From contig NC_083340.1 in NCBI RefSeq assembly GCF_019175385.1, forward strand, positions 20,038,336 to 20,102,335: a DNA stretch of 64,000 nt, read 5' to 3'. The DNA comes from Lycium barbarum. Its lineage: Eukaryota; Streptophyta; Magnoliopsida; Solanales; Solanaceae. How positions within the stretch are numbered: the stretch's first letter is position 1; every line of letters starts with the position of its first letter. Of the stretch, positions 44,220 through 55,174 are shown piece by piece. The position numbers and the translations under genes were made by a program. A model generated the notes under the pieces. The model saw nothing but the letters and a program-made list of their open reading frames with translations, did no database searches and was not told where the DNA came from.

Positions 44220-46441
44220 TGTCACGCCCCGAACCTGGGCCAGGACGTAACACGGCACCCGGTGCCTGACTGCATGTGACCGAGCGAACCAACTGGCTGG
44301 CTGAATCAACATGTGATACCAACACATAACTAATTTATAAAATAAAACTAACACATGCTGATTAACTAAACGTCTGACTGAAATATCATAATGCGGAAAT
44401 ACTTAGACAATTTGAACATATCTGAAAGTAGCCAACATGGCTAAACCAAACAACTGAACGACTGCCAATAAGGCTAACATAAAACAACATCTGACTGTCT
44501 GAACTGTGTCTATGAAGCCTCTAAGAGTACTGAATAATAGAGCTGTCTATAAACTGAAATAACTGGATAACTAACAACGCCCCAAAGGAATCCGGAGCTC
44601 ACCAGTAGCTGATACATGCACCCCTAAATAGTTGAGTCGTCAACCTGTGTATCATTGCGATGCAGGCCCCCAAGCAATAAAAAGGGATATCAGCACATTT
44701 GAATTGTACTGGTATGTAAAGCAACTGAAGCAATAAAATACTGAAACTGAAATTGAAACTGATAACTGTAACTGTAATAGCAAGGAAGTAAAGATGTGAA
44801 TGCTCCCTGCTCTGTATCTGAATCATCTGTATTATCTGTGTTTGTATATGTGGGGCCTCGGCCCAATAATAAATGCACGCTATGGCCTCGGCCTAGTAGT
44901 GCGTCAGTCAATGGCCTCGGCCATGTTTACGTATACACAAGACTGTGTTGTGCCCTCGGGCAAGATCACATATGTATAATTATGGTTAATTAATAAGGAC
45001 TGAGACCATAACAATAATGAACAATGCTGAACTGAAATAGACATGCTGGACTGAATTAAAAACACTGACTGTTTCTGAGCATACTGAATTTCTAGACTGA
45101 AACTCATGTGGTAACAATACACAAGTCTATAAAGATTACGTACTGAGTCCATGATATTCACAGTGACAACCATGAACGAATTCTGTAACTGCAACCCTAG
45201 AAGATAACAGTTCTATATCATATCATGAAACTAGGGCTAAACTATATTCTGAGTCAAATTGCGGACAAGTATGAAGAATGAGGCGTAGGGAGAATCATGA
45301 ATATTCCCTAACGTAGATAGTCAGCCTCACATACCTTAATTCCAGCCTTTGAGCGTAATACAATGTTCGTCAACCCTTTCAACTTTGATCTATATCAATA
45401 CTAGTCAAAGGGATTCTATATTAGCAATAATATTCATGCTTTGGTCATCTAAGCATTTTATCAAACACTTAGTAGGCATGAAGCTCCACAGTCTCCATTA
45501 ATGGTGATTTCTTCACCCAATTCCCATTCTATTACTTCTAGGTGATTCTACAATCTTAATTAGATGTAATTAACATCATTCTTCATCACCCATATAAATA
45601 CAACTATCCCAAGTCAACAATCCAAAAACCCTAGCATAGTTCATATAATTCTCTTTATCAAACCCATTTACTATTCTCCCAAGAACTCATCAACACTTTA
45701 ATCATCATGAGAAAGTCATGAAACTTACCTTAGATAGTGGTTGAACAAGTCTTGAGTGGAGTTACTCCTCTAGCACCAAAACCCTACTTCACTTCCCTTG
45801 GGTTTTCTTGAATTAGATGAACTTTGGCTAGGTTTCATACATTTGGGTTCATGGATTTGGTGTTATTGATCATGGATTTCCCTTGAATTTTCTTGTGGAT
45901 GAATGTTAGAGAGTATTTTAGAGGTTTTCTTGACCAAGAATGATGAAAAATATGATTTTGGTCGAGTTGGGTCTTATTTAAAGTAGTCTAGAAAAGTCTG
46001 GACAAAATCTCTCTGGCACACTTTGCGGCGGAACTGCGGGGCCGCATGTCGTGTTTGCGGGCCGCATCTTGAGCCTCAAAGTGTGACAGAGGGTGATATT
46101 CTGCCGAACAGTCTGTCGTAAAATGGCCATAACGTTTTGTGCATAGCTCCGTTCAATACCCATAATATACCGTTGGAAATCTATTTCAAAGGGCTACAAC
46201 TTTCATCAAGGAGGTTTTCCCAAATTCTCAATTACTAAAGGGGTTATGGTCGTTGGAAGTAAGACCTTTTATAAACTCACATGCAAACATGCCCCGTAGA
46301 GTGGCTTCCCACTTTTCTTTGCACAAAGACATTTCTTATGACTTAATTGGTTTTCAAAACACTTCCTATAACCCTCATATTGGTTCCATTATATTATCAT
46401 CTTATGAGTCAAACTTTCGCCCGAAGCAACGAGGTGTTACA
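44220..46441. mobile_element. Solo-LTR-like element inserted in the copia RT
   Basis: 2222 bp, TGTCACGCCCCGAACC...GAGGTGTTACA, flanked by a perfect 5-bp duplication GTTTT (44215-44219 and 46442-46446). It shares its right third (TCGTAAAATGGCCATAAC, GGCTACAACTTTCATC) with the element at 40619 but differs in the left part, so it is a related subfamily. No coding domains seen. Confidence 0.8.
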
Positions 46442-47623
46442 GTTTTGCTGGTATAGGTGATGATCATCTAGTGTGTAAGTTGAAGAAGTCTATCTATGGA
46501 CTGAAGCAAGCTTCTCGGCAGTGGTATTTGAAGTTCGAGGAAATTGTCACTTCTATGGGCTTTGTGGAAAACAAGATTGGTCATTGCGTCTACCTCAAGA
46601 TTAGTGGGAGTAAGTTCATCATTCTCACTCATTATGTTGATGATATTTTACTTGCAAGTAATAATTTAGGACTGCTTCATGAAACTAAGCAGTCATTGAA
46701 TAAAGTATTTGATATGAAAGACCTGGGAGAGGCATCTTTTGTTCTGGGTATTGAAATTCGATGAGATAGGTCACGTAAGTTATTGGGACTCTAAAAAAAG
46801 GCCTATATTGATCGTATTTTGAGCAAATTTCATATGGAAAACTGTAAGGCTGGAGATGTCCCTATTGTAAAAGGTGACAAATTAAGTCTAGACTTATGCC
46901 CCAAAAATGATCTAGACAAAGAGTAAATGAAAGATGTGCCTTATTCAAGTGTTGTAGGGAGCCTTATGTATGCACAGGTTTGCACTTGTCCTGACATTGC
47001 CTTCATTGTCAATGCTATTGGGCGTTATCAGTCTAATCCAGGGAGAAGCCATTGGGTTGCTGCTAAGAAAGTAATGAGGTATTTGAAGAAGACAAGAGAT
47101 TATATGTTGGTGTACAGAAAAGTTGATGATCTTGAGGTGATTGGTTGCTCAGACTCAGATTTTGGTGGATGCCCTGCCTATTTAAGGTCTACTTCTGGTT
47201 TTATCTTCATGTTAGCAGGGGGTGCAATATCTTGGAAGAGTGTGAAGCAGACCCTTACAACATCTTCGACTATGCAAGCAGAGTTTGTAGCTTGTTACCG
47301 AGCAGCTATGCAAGCTATTTGGCTTAAAATTTTATTCCGGGACTTGTGATAGTTGATTCCATCTCTAGACCCTTAAAGATTTATTGTGACAACAGGGCAG
47401 CTGTGCTTTACTCGAAGAATAACAAATCATCTTCAACTTCTAAGCACATGGAAATAAAATACCTGGCTGTACGAGATATGGGTAAAGGGGAGGATATTGT
47501 GATTGAACATATATCTACTGATTTGATGGTTGTGGATCCACTAACCAATGGATTGAGACCCGTAGTTTTTAAGCAGCATGTTGATAACATGGGCGTTGTT
47601 GAGTCATTTGATTTGTTAGGTTA
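46442..47623 (+). pseudogene. Copia reverse transcriptase and RNase H
   Basis: Continues directly from 44219. RT: CKLKKSIYGLKQASRQWY, then the catalytic YVDDILLASNN and FDMKDLGEASFVLGIEI, followed by stops (46762, 46791, 46924). RNase H: YSSVVGSLMYAQVCTCPDI, SDSDFGGCPAYLRSTSG, SSTMQAEFVACYRAAM, YCDNRAAVLYSKNN and TSKHMEIKYLAVRD; the D, E and D positions are present. A TGA at 47347-47349 splits it. Non-functional because of at least four stops. Confidence 0.85.
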
Positions 47624-48383
47624 GTGGGAGTATTCAATATTGTATTAAGTTGAATACCTCTCGTAGGCCTGATCTCAACCCTATTTTTTCGGGGCTTAGG
47701 ATGATATTATCTCTTTGAGATATTTGTGCTATGGTGGATTTTGTTATCATTTATGTTGTTGATTATTATTATGCTCATTTTAATGTTGATTTATTATCTT
47801 TGTTTGTCTTATGTGTTGGTTATGTCTCATGTTGATAAGATCATGTTGTTGTTTTGTTGGATCTTTTTGGAGACATACATAGTATATCATTCATGCTTTG
47901 TGAATTTTCTTGGTTGTTGCACAATATAATATGTTGCACATGTTGAGCCTCGAAAATTAAGATTTTCTGGTGGAGCACATGCTGTTTTAGTGCTCACATG
48001 TTGCAATAGAAAATCGTGGTGACGGTTTTTTGATTGTGCGCATGTTGATTTAAAGCGTACATGATATGAAAAATCGTTTGAAGGACTGAGAATGAAATAG
48101 CCTTGATTTGGAGTCCATGTTGGCTATTTCTTGCTACACTACCACATCCTTGGGTTTGTGTCTGCAGAACTTCATTGTTAGTGATTGTGGATTGGTCTTG
48201 TGTTATTGAGTGATGCAAGTACTGCTGCATTTCGGCATTGATAGTTTTGTTTGACTAGACCATGATGGAACGACGTTCCACCACTATATGTTTATGGCCA
48301 CTGTCTATTTAGCCCGAGAGTCATTTTTATAAAAAAAAAAATCCAATTTTTATAATTAAGTTAATGTTGTCCAAGTGGGAGAA
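47624..48383 (+). other. Copia 3' untranslated region and polypurine tract
   Basis: No coding. It ends TTGTCCAAGTGGGAGAA at 48367-48383, a normal copia polypurine tract directly before the LTR. Confidence 0.75.
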
Positions 48384-48841
48384 TGTTAGAATTATTTAGT
48401 ATATGTGCACTTAACATTAACTTATTATTACGTTTTAGCAAAACGGGCTGAATGTTAATAGTTGGTGGATAAGACAGAGGTCGTTTATTTATGTGGATTC
48501 CATGACGGGCCCTTGTCGTTTCATGTAATAGGTGTGGTCTGGAAATAGTGTAGGCCTGTTGTAGACTGGTGAGCCTGTAATGGGGAGGCTCACTAGGTTA
48601 AGGCTTTTAAGCATATAAATATGAGGCTAGGTCCCCTCTCCTAGCTTACCCTAAAAAGGTATTCCCATAAAAGTGTCAGCCGTTGTAAGCTTAAGGAGAG
48701 GAAGACTCAGTCTAGTTCGTCTTCAATTTCGCGTTGCTATGGCGGAAAAAGGTACGCACCTTACTTTCGAGTGTATTATTATTCTATAGGTGTTCTTGGT
48801 CTATGTGATTATTATAGTCGTGATTCTTGTTGATTATAACA
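48384..48841 (+). repeat. 3' LTR of the truncated copia element
   Basis: 458 bp, TGTTAGAATTATTTAG...GATTATAACA (ends inverted). TATA box GCATATAAATATGAGG at about 48611. Confidence 0.85.
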
Positions 48842-48847
48842 GTGACA

Positions 48848-49149
48848 TCACCACTAAGACCACTCTATGTAATGCTGCTAGTATTAATATACAAATAACT
48901 TCTTTTGCATTAAAAAATTTACTTCTTTAGAAGAAACTCATAGTACTCAACCACAGAATTCAACCTCTTCATATCGTCATTCCAAAATTCACATCTTGAG
49001 TTATCACTGATGACCACTTCTATTAACAGGCAATAAGGACACGCATGCTACAACACGTGATCTATGTTATTAAATCTAAAATTCTATATCTTTTTAGGTA
49101 TTCCTTTATTGAAATTGAAGAATTGCCTGAACATATGCTATGCTTTAAA

Positions 49150-49231
<82 letters not shown>

Positions 49232-50405
49232 TTTAAGAAATGTATGATGAGTGCTTATTTTCATCTCATTGCATTTTCACATTAGCCAGAGGAAACTTAT
49301 GGCCTGACTGCCTTAATAGGGCCAAAACACTATTCTTTTGTTCTTTAAAATAACTTTCCTTAAAAATAAAAATAAAAAAAATAAAAAAAAAAAACAAAGA
49401 AGAAGAAGAAGAAGAGAAAAAGGAAGTCGACCAAACACATGTAGCTCAAAAGAAGAGAACCTTCATAGGCCAATAAGGATACAAGAAAAGATAGACCGGG
49501 TAAAATGCAATATTGAGGTAAAATTTCACATTATTTTTTATTTGAATATTGCTATTTCTAATTATTTTAAGAATTTGTACTTCTATCTACCTCAGAACAA
49601 CTTCAATATGAGGTGTCTGAAGTGTCATACTGTCATATAGCTGAGATTCAAGCAAAAATGACTGAATTTCACTCATATGTGCATGAACTTCAGGTAAACA
49701 TGGTTGAAGTTCAGGCAAACATGACTCAATTCAACCACATATGATTGAAGTTTAGGAAAAAATGATACTTAATTCACTGATCATATGAAACTTTAGACAT
49801 TATATATTTATATCTGAAGTCAAGCCTAACTTCAGACACTGCGGATCTAAACTTATTTTGAAGTATGTAGACTTGCGAATTTCTAAGTATTGAGAATGAC
49901 TTAAATGATGATCCCAAAACTAACTATTTATGCACTTCGGCTTTAAAAGACTCGTACCTCTTTTACTCTTTCAGTAATCGTTTAGGTACATAGCCCATAT
50001 AATTTTTCAGAAAGGCCATATGTCCTATGTAATGCTACTATATGTTAGATATTTTTGATGTTTTTGGTAATGAAGTGTCTTGCAGAAGGACCACTCTATG
50101 TAATGCTGTTAGTACATTAATCTATAAATTTTCCATTTTGCATAAAAGTATAACTCCTAAGAAGGCACTCGCAGTACTCAACGACAAAGAAATAATTGTA
50201 TTTTACTAGAAAAACGGAATTTCAATCTTATTATATGTTCATATTATCATTTAAAAGTTGACATTGTTAGTAATCATTGATAACTTTCTTCCCTTAACAA
50301 ACGATGACGACATGATACATGACATGTGATGTATGCTTTAAATGTAAAATTCAATAACTTTTTAGGCAGTCACTTATTGAAATTGAAGAATGACCTCAAC
50401 ATATA
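48848..50405. repeat. Direct duplication, two diverged blocks about 1.24 kb apart
   Basis: Blocks 48852-49140 and 50090-50405 share GACCACTCTATGTAATGCTG, GTACTCAAC(C/G)ACA and TATTGAAATTGAAGAAT. The spacer holds an (AT)n run (49152-49229) and a region with repeated GAACTTCAGG(T/C)AAACATG. No gene recognised. Confidence 0.65.
49152..49229. repeat. (AT)n microsatellite flanked by inverted AAATGAT/ATCATTT
   Basis: About 39 AT repeats; the flanks TTTAAATGAT and ATCATTTAAG form an inverted repeat, giving a perfect potential cruciform. Confidence 0.95.
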
Positions 50406-50700
50406 CGGTTGAAACCAATCTTGACCCTCCTTTATTCCAATTTATTTTCTCGGGCTTCTAAATTTATTGACGAGCTAAACACTTTATTTTCACTATTATT
50501 AATTTTCACTATTTTACTATCAACGCCACTAACATTACTTTATCACAAATTTCAAAATGGTTCGTCGTCATTTTATTTTCGAATTTTTGTGCTGGTTAAA
50601 TTAATTATACTTTATCAAGTCTTTTATCTTCTACATATTAATTTTACATAGTATATATTGTACTAGTTATCAAATTAGAAGCTCAAGAATAATAAAATAA
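50406..50700. other. AT-rich, no recognised gene
   Basis: An 80-codon open frame (50409-50651) is hydrophobic and low-complexity; nothing supports it as a gene. Confidence 0.4.
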
Positions 50701-51560
50701 AAAAAGAAGGACCAATGCTTTCAGCCAATTAATGGCCCATTTTCGGACCAATAAGCCGACCCATATATTAAATTCAACAGCCGAACGTGACCAGCCCATA
50801 TTTTTCCATTACCAGTCCATATTTTTGACTCACCAGCCCAAACAACAACACAACGACCCGGCCCAACCTTTCCTTTTCATTCCTAAACCTAAAACAAAAG
50901 CAGCCTTCTCTTTCTCTTCTTTCTCTCTATACGCTCCTCCTTCTCTCCTCATGCCTTCCCTTTCTCAACAAAAACCAACTATTGTTCAGCCATGTCAAAC
51001 CCGTGACACCCCATTTTCGTGCAAGACGCTACGTCATCGTCTTGCCTCTTTCCTTCCATTTTCAAAAAAGCTCAGTCTCCCTTTCACCTTCACAGATTTG
51101 TTCACCGTGAAAGCCTTTTGTATTCTTATGTAACCACCTACTCAAAAAACATTTCAACGTTCAGATTTGAACGGTCTATTTGACTCAACTTTGAATCGAT
51201 TTCATTATCCCGCCCAAATCGAAACCCTAGGTTGGATTGGCACCTATAAATATTGTTTCAGTTCTCAGCCGAAGGGGGGAGGAAAAAAAGAAAAAAAGAT
51301 CTTATTCTTCTTTTGAAAAAAAAAGGGTCTTCAAAAACTTATTTTCCTTTTTCCGGTGAACTTTAGCCGCGAAAAACCCCACTGAAAATATCTACGTCTT
51401 TCAACCACTATATCTTGAAACATTCATTTGAAGTACTAAGTAGGCTACTGTTTTTTTTTTTTTTTTTTTGATTCGGCTATTACTTTAAAATCGAGGGTGC
51501 GGGACTCGAAACCCCACTTCACTGCACCGCGAGAGGTAAACACGATTCATTTATTTGTTC
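50700..51560 (+). promoter_or_regulatory. LTR- or promoter-like region with TATA box
   Basis: A pyrimidine-rich stretch with repeated GGCCCA/AGCCCA motifs (50727-50870), then a TATA box CCTATAAATATTG at 51243, followed by an A-rich leader. This layout is typical of LTRs of large plant Ty3 elements, but no TG...CA boundaries, PBS or partner LTR were found. The 133-codon frame at 50732 lies upstream of the TATA box and is probably not real. Confidence 0.35.
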
Positions 51561-52229
51561 TGATTTTCTTTCAATCATCAGATAGTATATATAAAGATCT
51601 TCTTTTCAAACATTTTCTTCTATTCAAATATAAAGGTAAACAAAATGAAAAAAAAAAACAAATACAAAAGAAGTAAGCAGTCCGTACCTTGACTGCTATT
51701 GCTGAATGGCATCTCGATTATATGTATTTCTCATTACTCTTTGTTTTGTTCATATCCTTTTTTTGTCGATGGAATAACAAATACAGTATTATTATTAGAG
51801 TTGGATCTTCGATGAACTGCACATTTAATTTCGTTGTTAGATTTTTAAAAGCAAAACGAAAAAAACTATACGGTTTATCAGTTTTAGATGTATATATGAG
51901 TGCACGTGTGGTGAACTTAGGAAGAAAATAAAAGAGATAAGTGGGGACACAAGTGTCCATTGAGTTACATGTCCGTTACAGCGTTTTCTATTCTTTCTGC
52001 TTTTCTTTCATTATTATCTTTTTTTCTATTCCTTTTCCTCTAAATTACTTACTATTCATAAACTTTACCTTAAATGGGCTTTTATTTTAGAAAAAGTCAC
52101 ATTACATTTCCTTTATCCTCGGTTAATAGTTCCTTCTTCCCTTGTTCTCCCTGTACTGATCGTTACTTCCTCTTGATCTTCTGGTTTGCTAAGGAGACTT
52201 GCAGTTATTTTCCCATTTTGGTCGATGAT
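51561..52229. other. AT-rich region before the copia insertion
   Basis: No gene recognised; the overlapping 80-codon frames on both strands at 51690-51960 show no family features. Confidence 0.45.
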
Positions 52230-52234
52230 AAACC

Positions 52235-52376
52235 TGATAGATTATGTAAATATTTTGTAATCTCTTATTTAGGTTAGAATATTTTGTAATATTTTGTACT
52301 CTCCTATTTTGAGTAGGACATTTTGCATATTAACCAATTCAAGGAATGAAAGGAAACTACGAAAAATATTCTTTCA
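52235..52376 (+). repeat. 5' LTR of the short-LTR copia
   Basis: 142 bp with repeated AATATTTTGTAAT motifs; 11 bp shorter than the 3' LTR, which has one more ATATTTTGTA unit. Confidence 0.9.
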
Positions 52377-52388
52377 TGGTATCAGAAG
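52377..52388 (+). promoter_or_regulatory. Primer-binding site (initiator tRNA-Met)
   Basis: TGGTATCAGAAG immediately follows the 5' LTR; the canonical site is TGGTATCAGAGC. Confidence 0.85.
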
Positions 52389-52461
52389 TCTAGGGTTTTC
52401 TTCTTTTCCTCTCCTCTCTCCTCTCCGCTGCCACCTCTCTCCACTTTTTTTTCCCGCCACC

Positions 52462-53333
52462 ATGTCCACCTCTAAATCATCCTTCCCCCCCGCTTTCACC
52501 GTCTCCAACATCCGTAATCACATTCCTGTGGTTTTTGAAATGGAGAATTCACAATACGGCACATGGGCGGAATTGTTTAGGATCCATACCATATCCTATA
52601 GGGTCATACACCATATCATCGCACCAGAGAAAGGGAAGCAGGCAGCCCCTCCTTCCGATGACGACAAAGAACTTTGGTCGACCCTTGATGCGACTGTGCT
52701 CCAGTGGATTTATTCCACGATTTCGAATGACCTCCTTACTACTATTCTTGAACCTGGAGCAATGGCCATGGAAGCCTGGGATCTCTTGCGTGATATCTTC
52801 CAGGACCATCAAATCTCCTGTGCCGTTATGCTCGAACAAGAGTTTTCTACAACTAGGATGGAAGACTTCCTGAACACGTCTGCGTATTGTCAGAGGCTCA
52901 ACAGCATCTCCGATCAGATAAAAATGTGGGGGCTTCGGTTTCCAATTCCCGTCTTGTTCTTCAGCTTGTTTCGGGTCTCACCGACGCATTCAAGGGTGTG
53001 GGACCGCAGATTCGTCACAGAAAACCATTGCCTCCTTTCACCGAGGCGCGCTCCTTACTCATTCTAGAGGAACGAGAATAGGCGATGCAGACGGCCCACT
53101 CTACTCCTTCGGCGATGGTGACTACCACAGGTGGTGAAGGTTCGACTAATTTTTTTGATAATACTCATTCTTCTGGTCATGCTGTGAATAACAGGGGCAA
53201 AAATAACAACAACAAAGGTCGCAATTCTGGCCGTCGGAACAGCGCTGGCCGTGGCAACGCTGGCGACAAAGCAGGCCGTGGCGGCAGTTGTGGTCACAAA
53301 GGCGGAAATCACCAGCCACCGCTAGGCAGCTAG
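52462..53333 (+). pseudogene. gag: Copia gag
   Basis: Start chosen at ATG 52462 (GCCACCATGTCC, good context) rather than the earlier in-frame ATG in the LTR. The capsid-like region reads FEMENSQYGTWAELFRIH, ELWSTLDATVLQWIYSTIS and AMEAWDLLRDIFQDHQI, typical of the copia gag family (UBN2-type). A frameshift near 52915 moves the frame to [16 protein letters not shown] and [17 protein letters not shown], then a TAG at 53079 precedes an Asn/Gly/Arg-rich tail (53085-53333). No intact CCHC knuckle was seen. Non-functional. Confidence 0.8.
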
Positions 53334-53387
53334 CCGCGTCAGCCATCTCCTCAGCCGTGGCAGCTTCCCTATTATGCTTGGGGATAT

Positions 53388-54830
53388 ATGCCACAATGGG
53401 CCGTGCCACCTTGCCCGTATCCGTCCACTTGGCTGACATCTTCTCAAGGGCCCTCGGCCAAACAACCGGGCATTCTTGGTCGTGCTCCCCAGCCTCCGCA
53501 GCAGGCATATGCTGCTGCCCCGTTTCAGCAGATATATGCCCCATCTTGTGCTCCCACGGACATCGAATCGGCAATGCATATGATGACTTTGAATCCTCCG
53601 GACCAGAAATGGTACATGGACACCGGTGCCACATCTCACATGACATCCATGAATGGTAATCTCTCGTCTTATTCTAATTTGAGCAATCATCATCATGGTA
53701 TTGTTGTTGGTAATGGTCATTCAATTCCAATTCACGGTTGTGGTCATACTCATTTGCCTCCCCCAAACCCTTCTTTATCGTTGAAAAATGTCCTCCACGC
53801 CCCAAAACTTATTAAAAACTTAATCTCTGTTAGAAAGTTCACTACTGATAACTTTGTGTCTGTTAATTTTGATCCATATGGGTTTTCTGTGAAGGATTTT
53901 CAGACGGGGATGCCACTAATGAGACGTGAGAGCAGGGGCGATCTATATCTTATCACCACCACCATCGCAAACACAGCCAATTCTCCATCAACCTTTGCTG
54001 ATTTGTTTTCTTCTCTTTGGCATGATCGTTTGGGTCACCCGGGCGCGTCAGTTTTAAATTCTCTTAGGATAAATAAAATCATTGAATGTAATAATTCTAG
54101 TTGCTCTAGTATTTGTCATTCTTGCGTGCTTGGAAAACATATTAAGTTGCCTTTTGTTCCATCTAATTCGAACACTTGTATGGCTTTTGATATTATTCAT
54201 AGTGATTTATGGACTTTTCATGTCTTAAGTTCCATGGGTCATCGATATTATATTCTTTTCTTGGATGATTTCTCGAAATATTTGTGGACTTTTCCCTTAG
54301 CTAGGAAATCTGATGTCTTTGCTAAGTTTTTGGAATTTCGGGCCCATGTCTGAACGCATTTTGAACGAGAAATAAAAAATGTCCAATGCGATAATGGGAA
54401 AAAAAAATATGAAAATAATGATTTTTGGCGTCTTTGTGAGTCGAATGGGATGTCTTTCCGTCTTTCTTGTCCTCATACGTCCTCACAAAATGGGAAGGCT
54501 CAAAGGAAAATTAGGTCTATCAATAATGTCGTGCGCACCTTTCTCGTCCAAGCTTTTCTCCCACCTTCCTTTTGGCATCATGTATTGCAAATGGAAACTT
54601 ACCTACTTAATATTTTACCAAGCAAGTTATTGAACCATAAATCTCCCCTTCATGCTTTATATCATAAGGAACCGACGTACTCGCACCTTTGGGTTTTTGG
54701 GTGTTTTTGCTACCCTCTTTTCCTGTCAACTACGATTCATAAGTTACAGGGCGGTCTACATCTTGTGTATTTTTGGGGTACCCATCGAACCATAGAGGCT
54801 ACAAATGCTATGACTTATCATCACATATGA
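53388..54830 (+). pseudogene. Copia protease and integrase
   Basis: Protease: WYMDTGATSHMTSMNG with the catalytic DTGA, then VLHAPKLIKNLISV. GAG-pre-integrase: LWHDRLGHPGASVLNSL and CHSCVLGKHIKLPF. Integrase: first Asp in DIIHSDLWTF; after a stop at 54351 and a frameshift the second Asp lies in a QCDNGKK motif; the third residue is changed, QNGKAQRKIRS instead of QNGKAERKI, so the catalytic Glu is Gln. The C-terminal part has SFWHHVLQMETYLLN and THLWVFGC-like sequence. Inactive by stops and by the Glu-to-Gln change. Confidence 0.85.
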
Positions 54831-55174
54831 TCATCCTTAGTCGTCATGTTGTTTTCGATGAGACTCGGTTTCCCTTTGCTAACTTGTCTACTCCTACACC
54901 CCATATATACGATTTTTTAGATGAAGGGATCTCCCTTTATATTTTTCATCACCTCCAAAAAATGGCACCTGCTCCCTTCACTGCCTCCCCGCCCGCTGCC
55001 CAGCAGCCCACTGCTCCTCCGCTGCCTTCCGTCACCGCTGCTGGTCCTACGGTGAGGCAGCCCTAGTTGGATCGACTGCCAACCCCAGCTAGCCTGACTG
55101 CTAGCCTCCGTCCGCTTGCTCCTATCCAGCTGCCTATCCCCACTCCCCGTCCCACCATTGTCACCCACAGCCAA

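Larger units (their letters stand above)
39828..48841 (+). mobile_element. 5'-truncated Ty1/copia element with two nested insertions
   Basis: Lacks its 5' LTR, gag and most of the protease; starts just before the GAG-pre-integrase domain. Without the two insertions (40619-43176 and 44220-46441) it is about 4.2 kb: integrase, RT, RNase H, a 3' UTR of 0.75 kb, a polypurine tract (CAAGTGGGAGAA) and a 3' LTR (48384-48841). The RNase H and integrase style ([36 protein letters not shown]) resembles the Tork lineage. Multiple stops make it dead. Confidence 0.85.

Noticed and set aside
50732..51133. 133-codon frame as a gene
   Set aside because: Pro/Phe/Ser-rich low-complexity translation of a pyrimidine-rich stretch, upstream of the TATA-like box; no family features.
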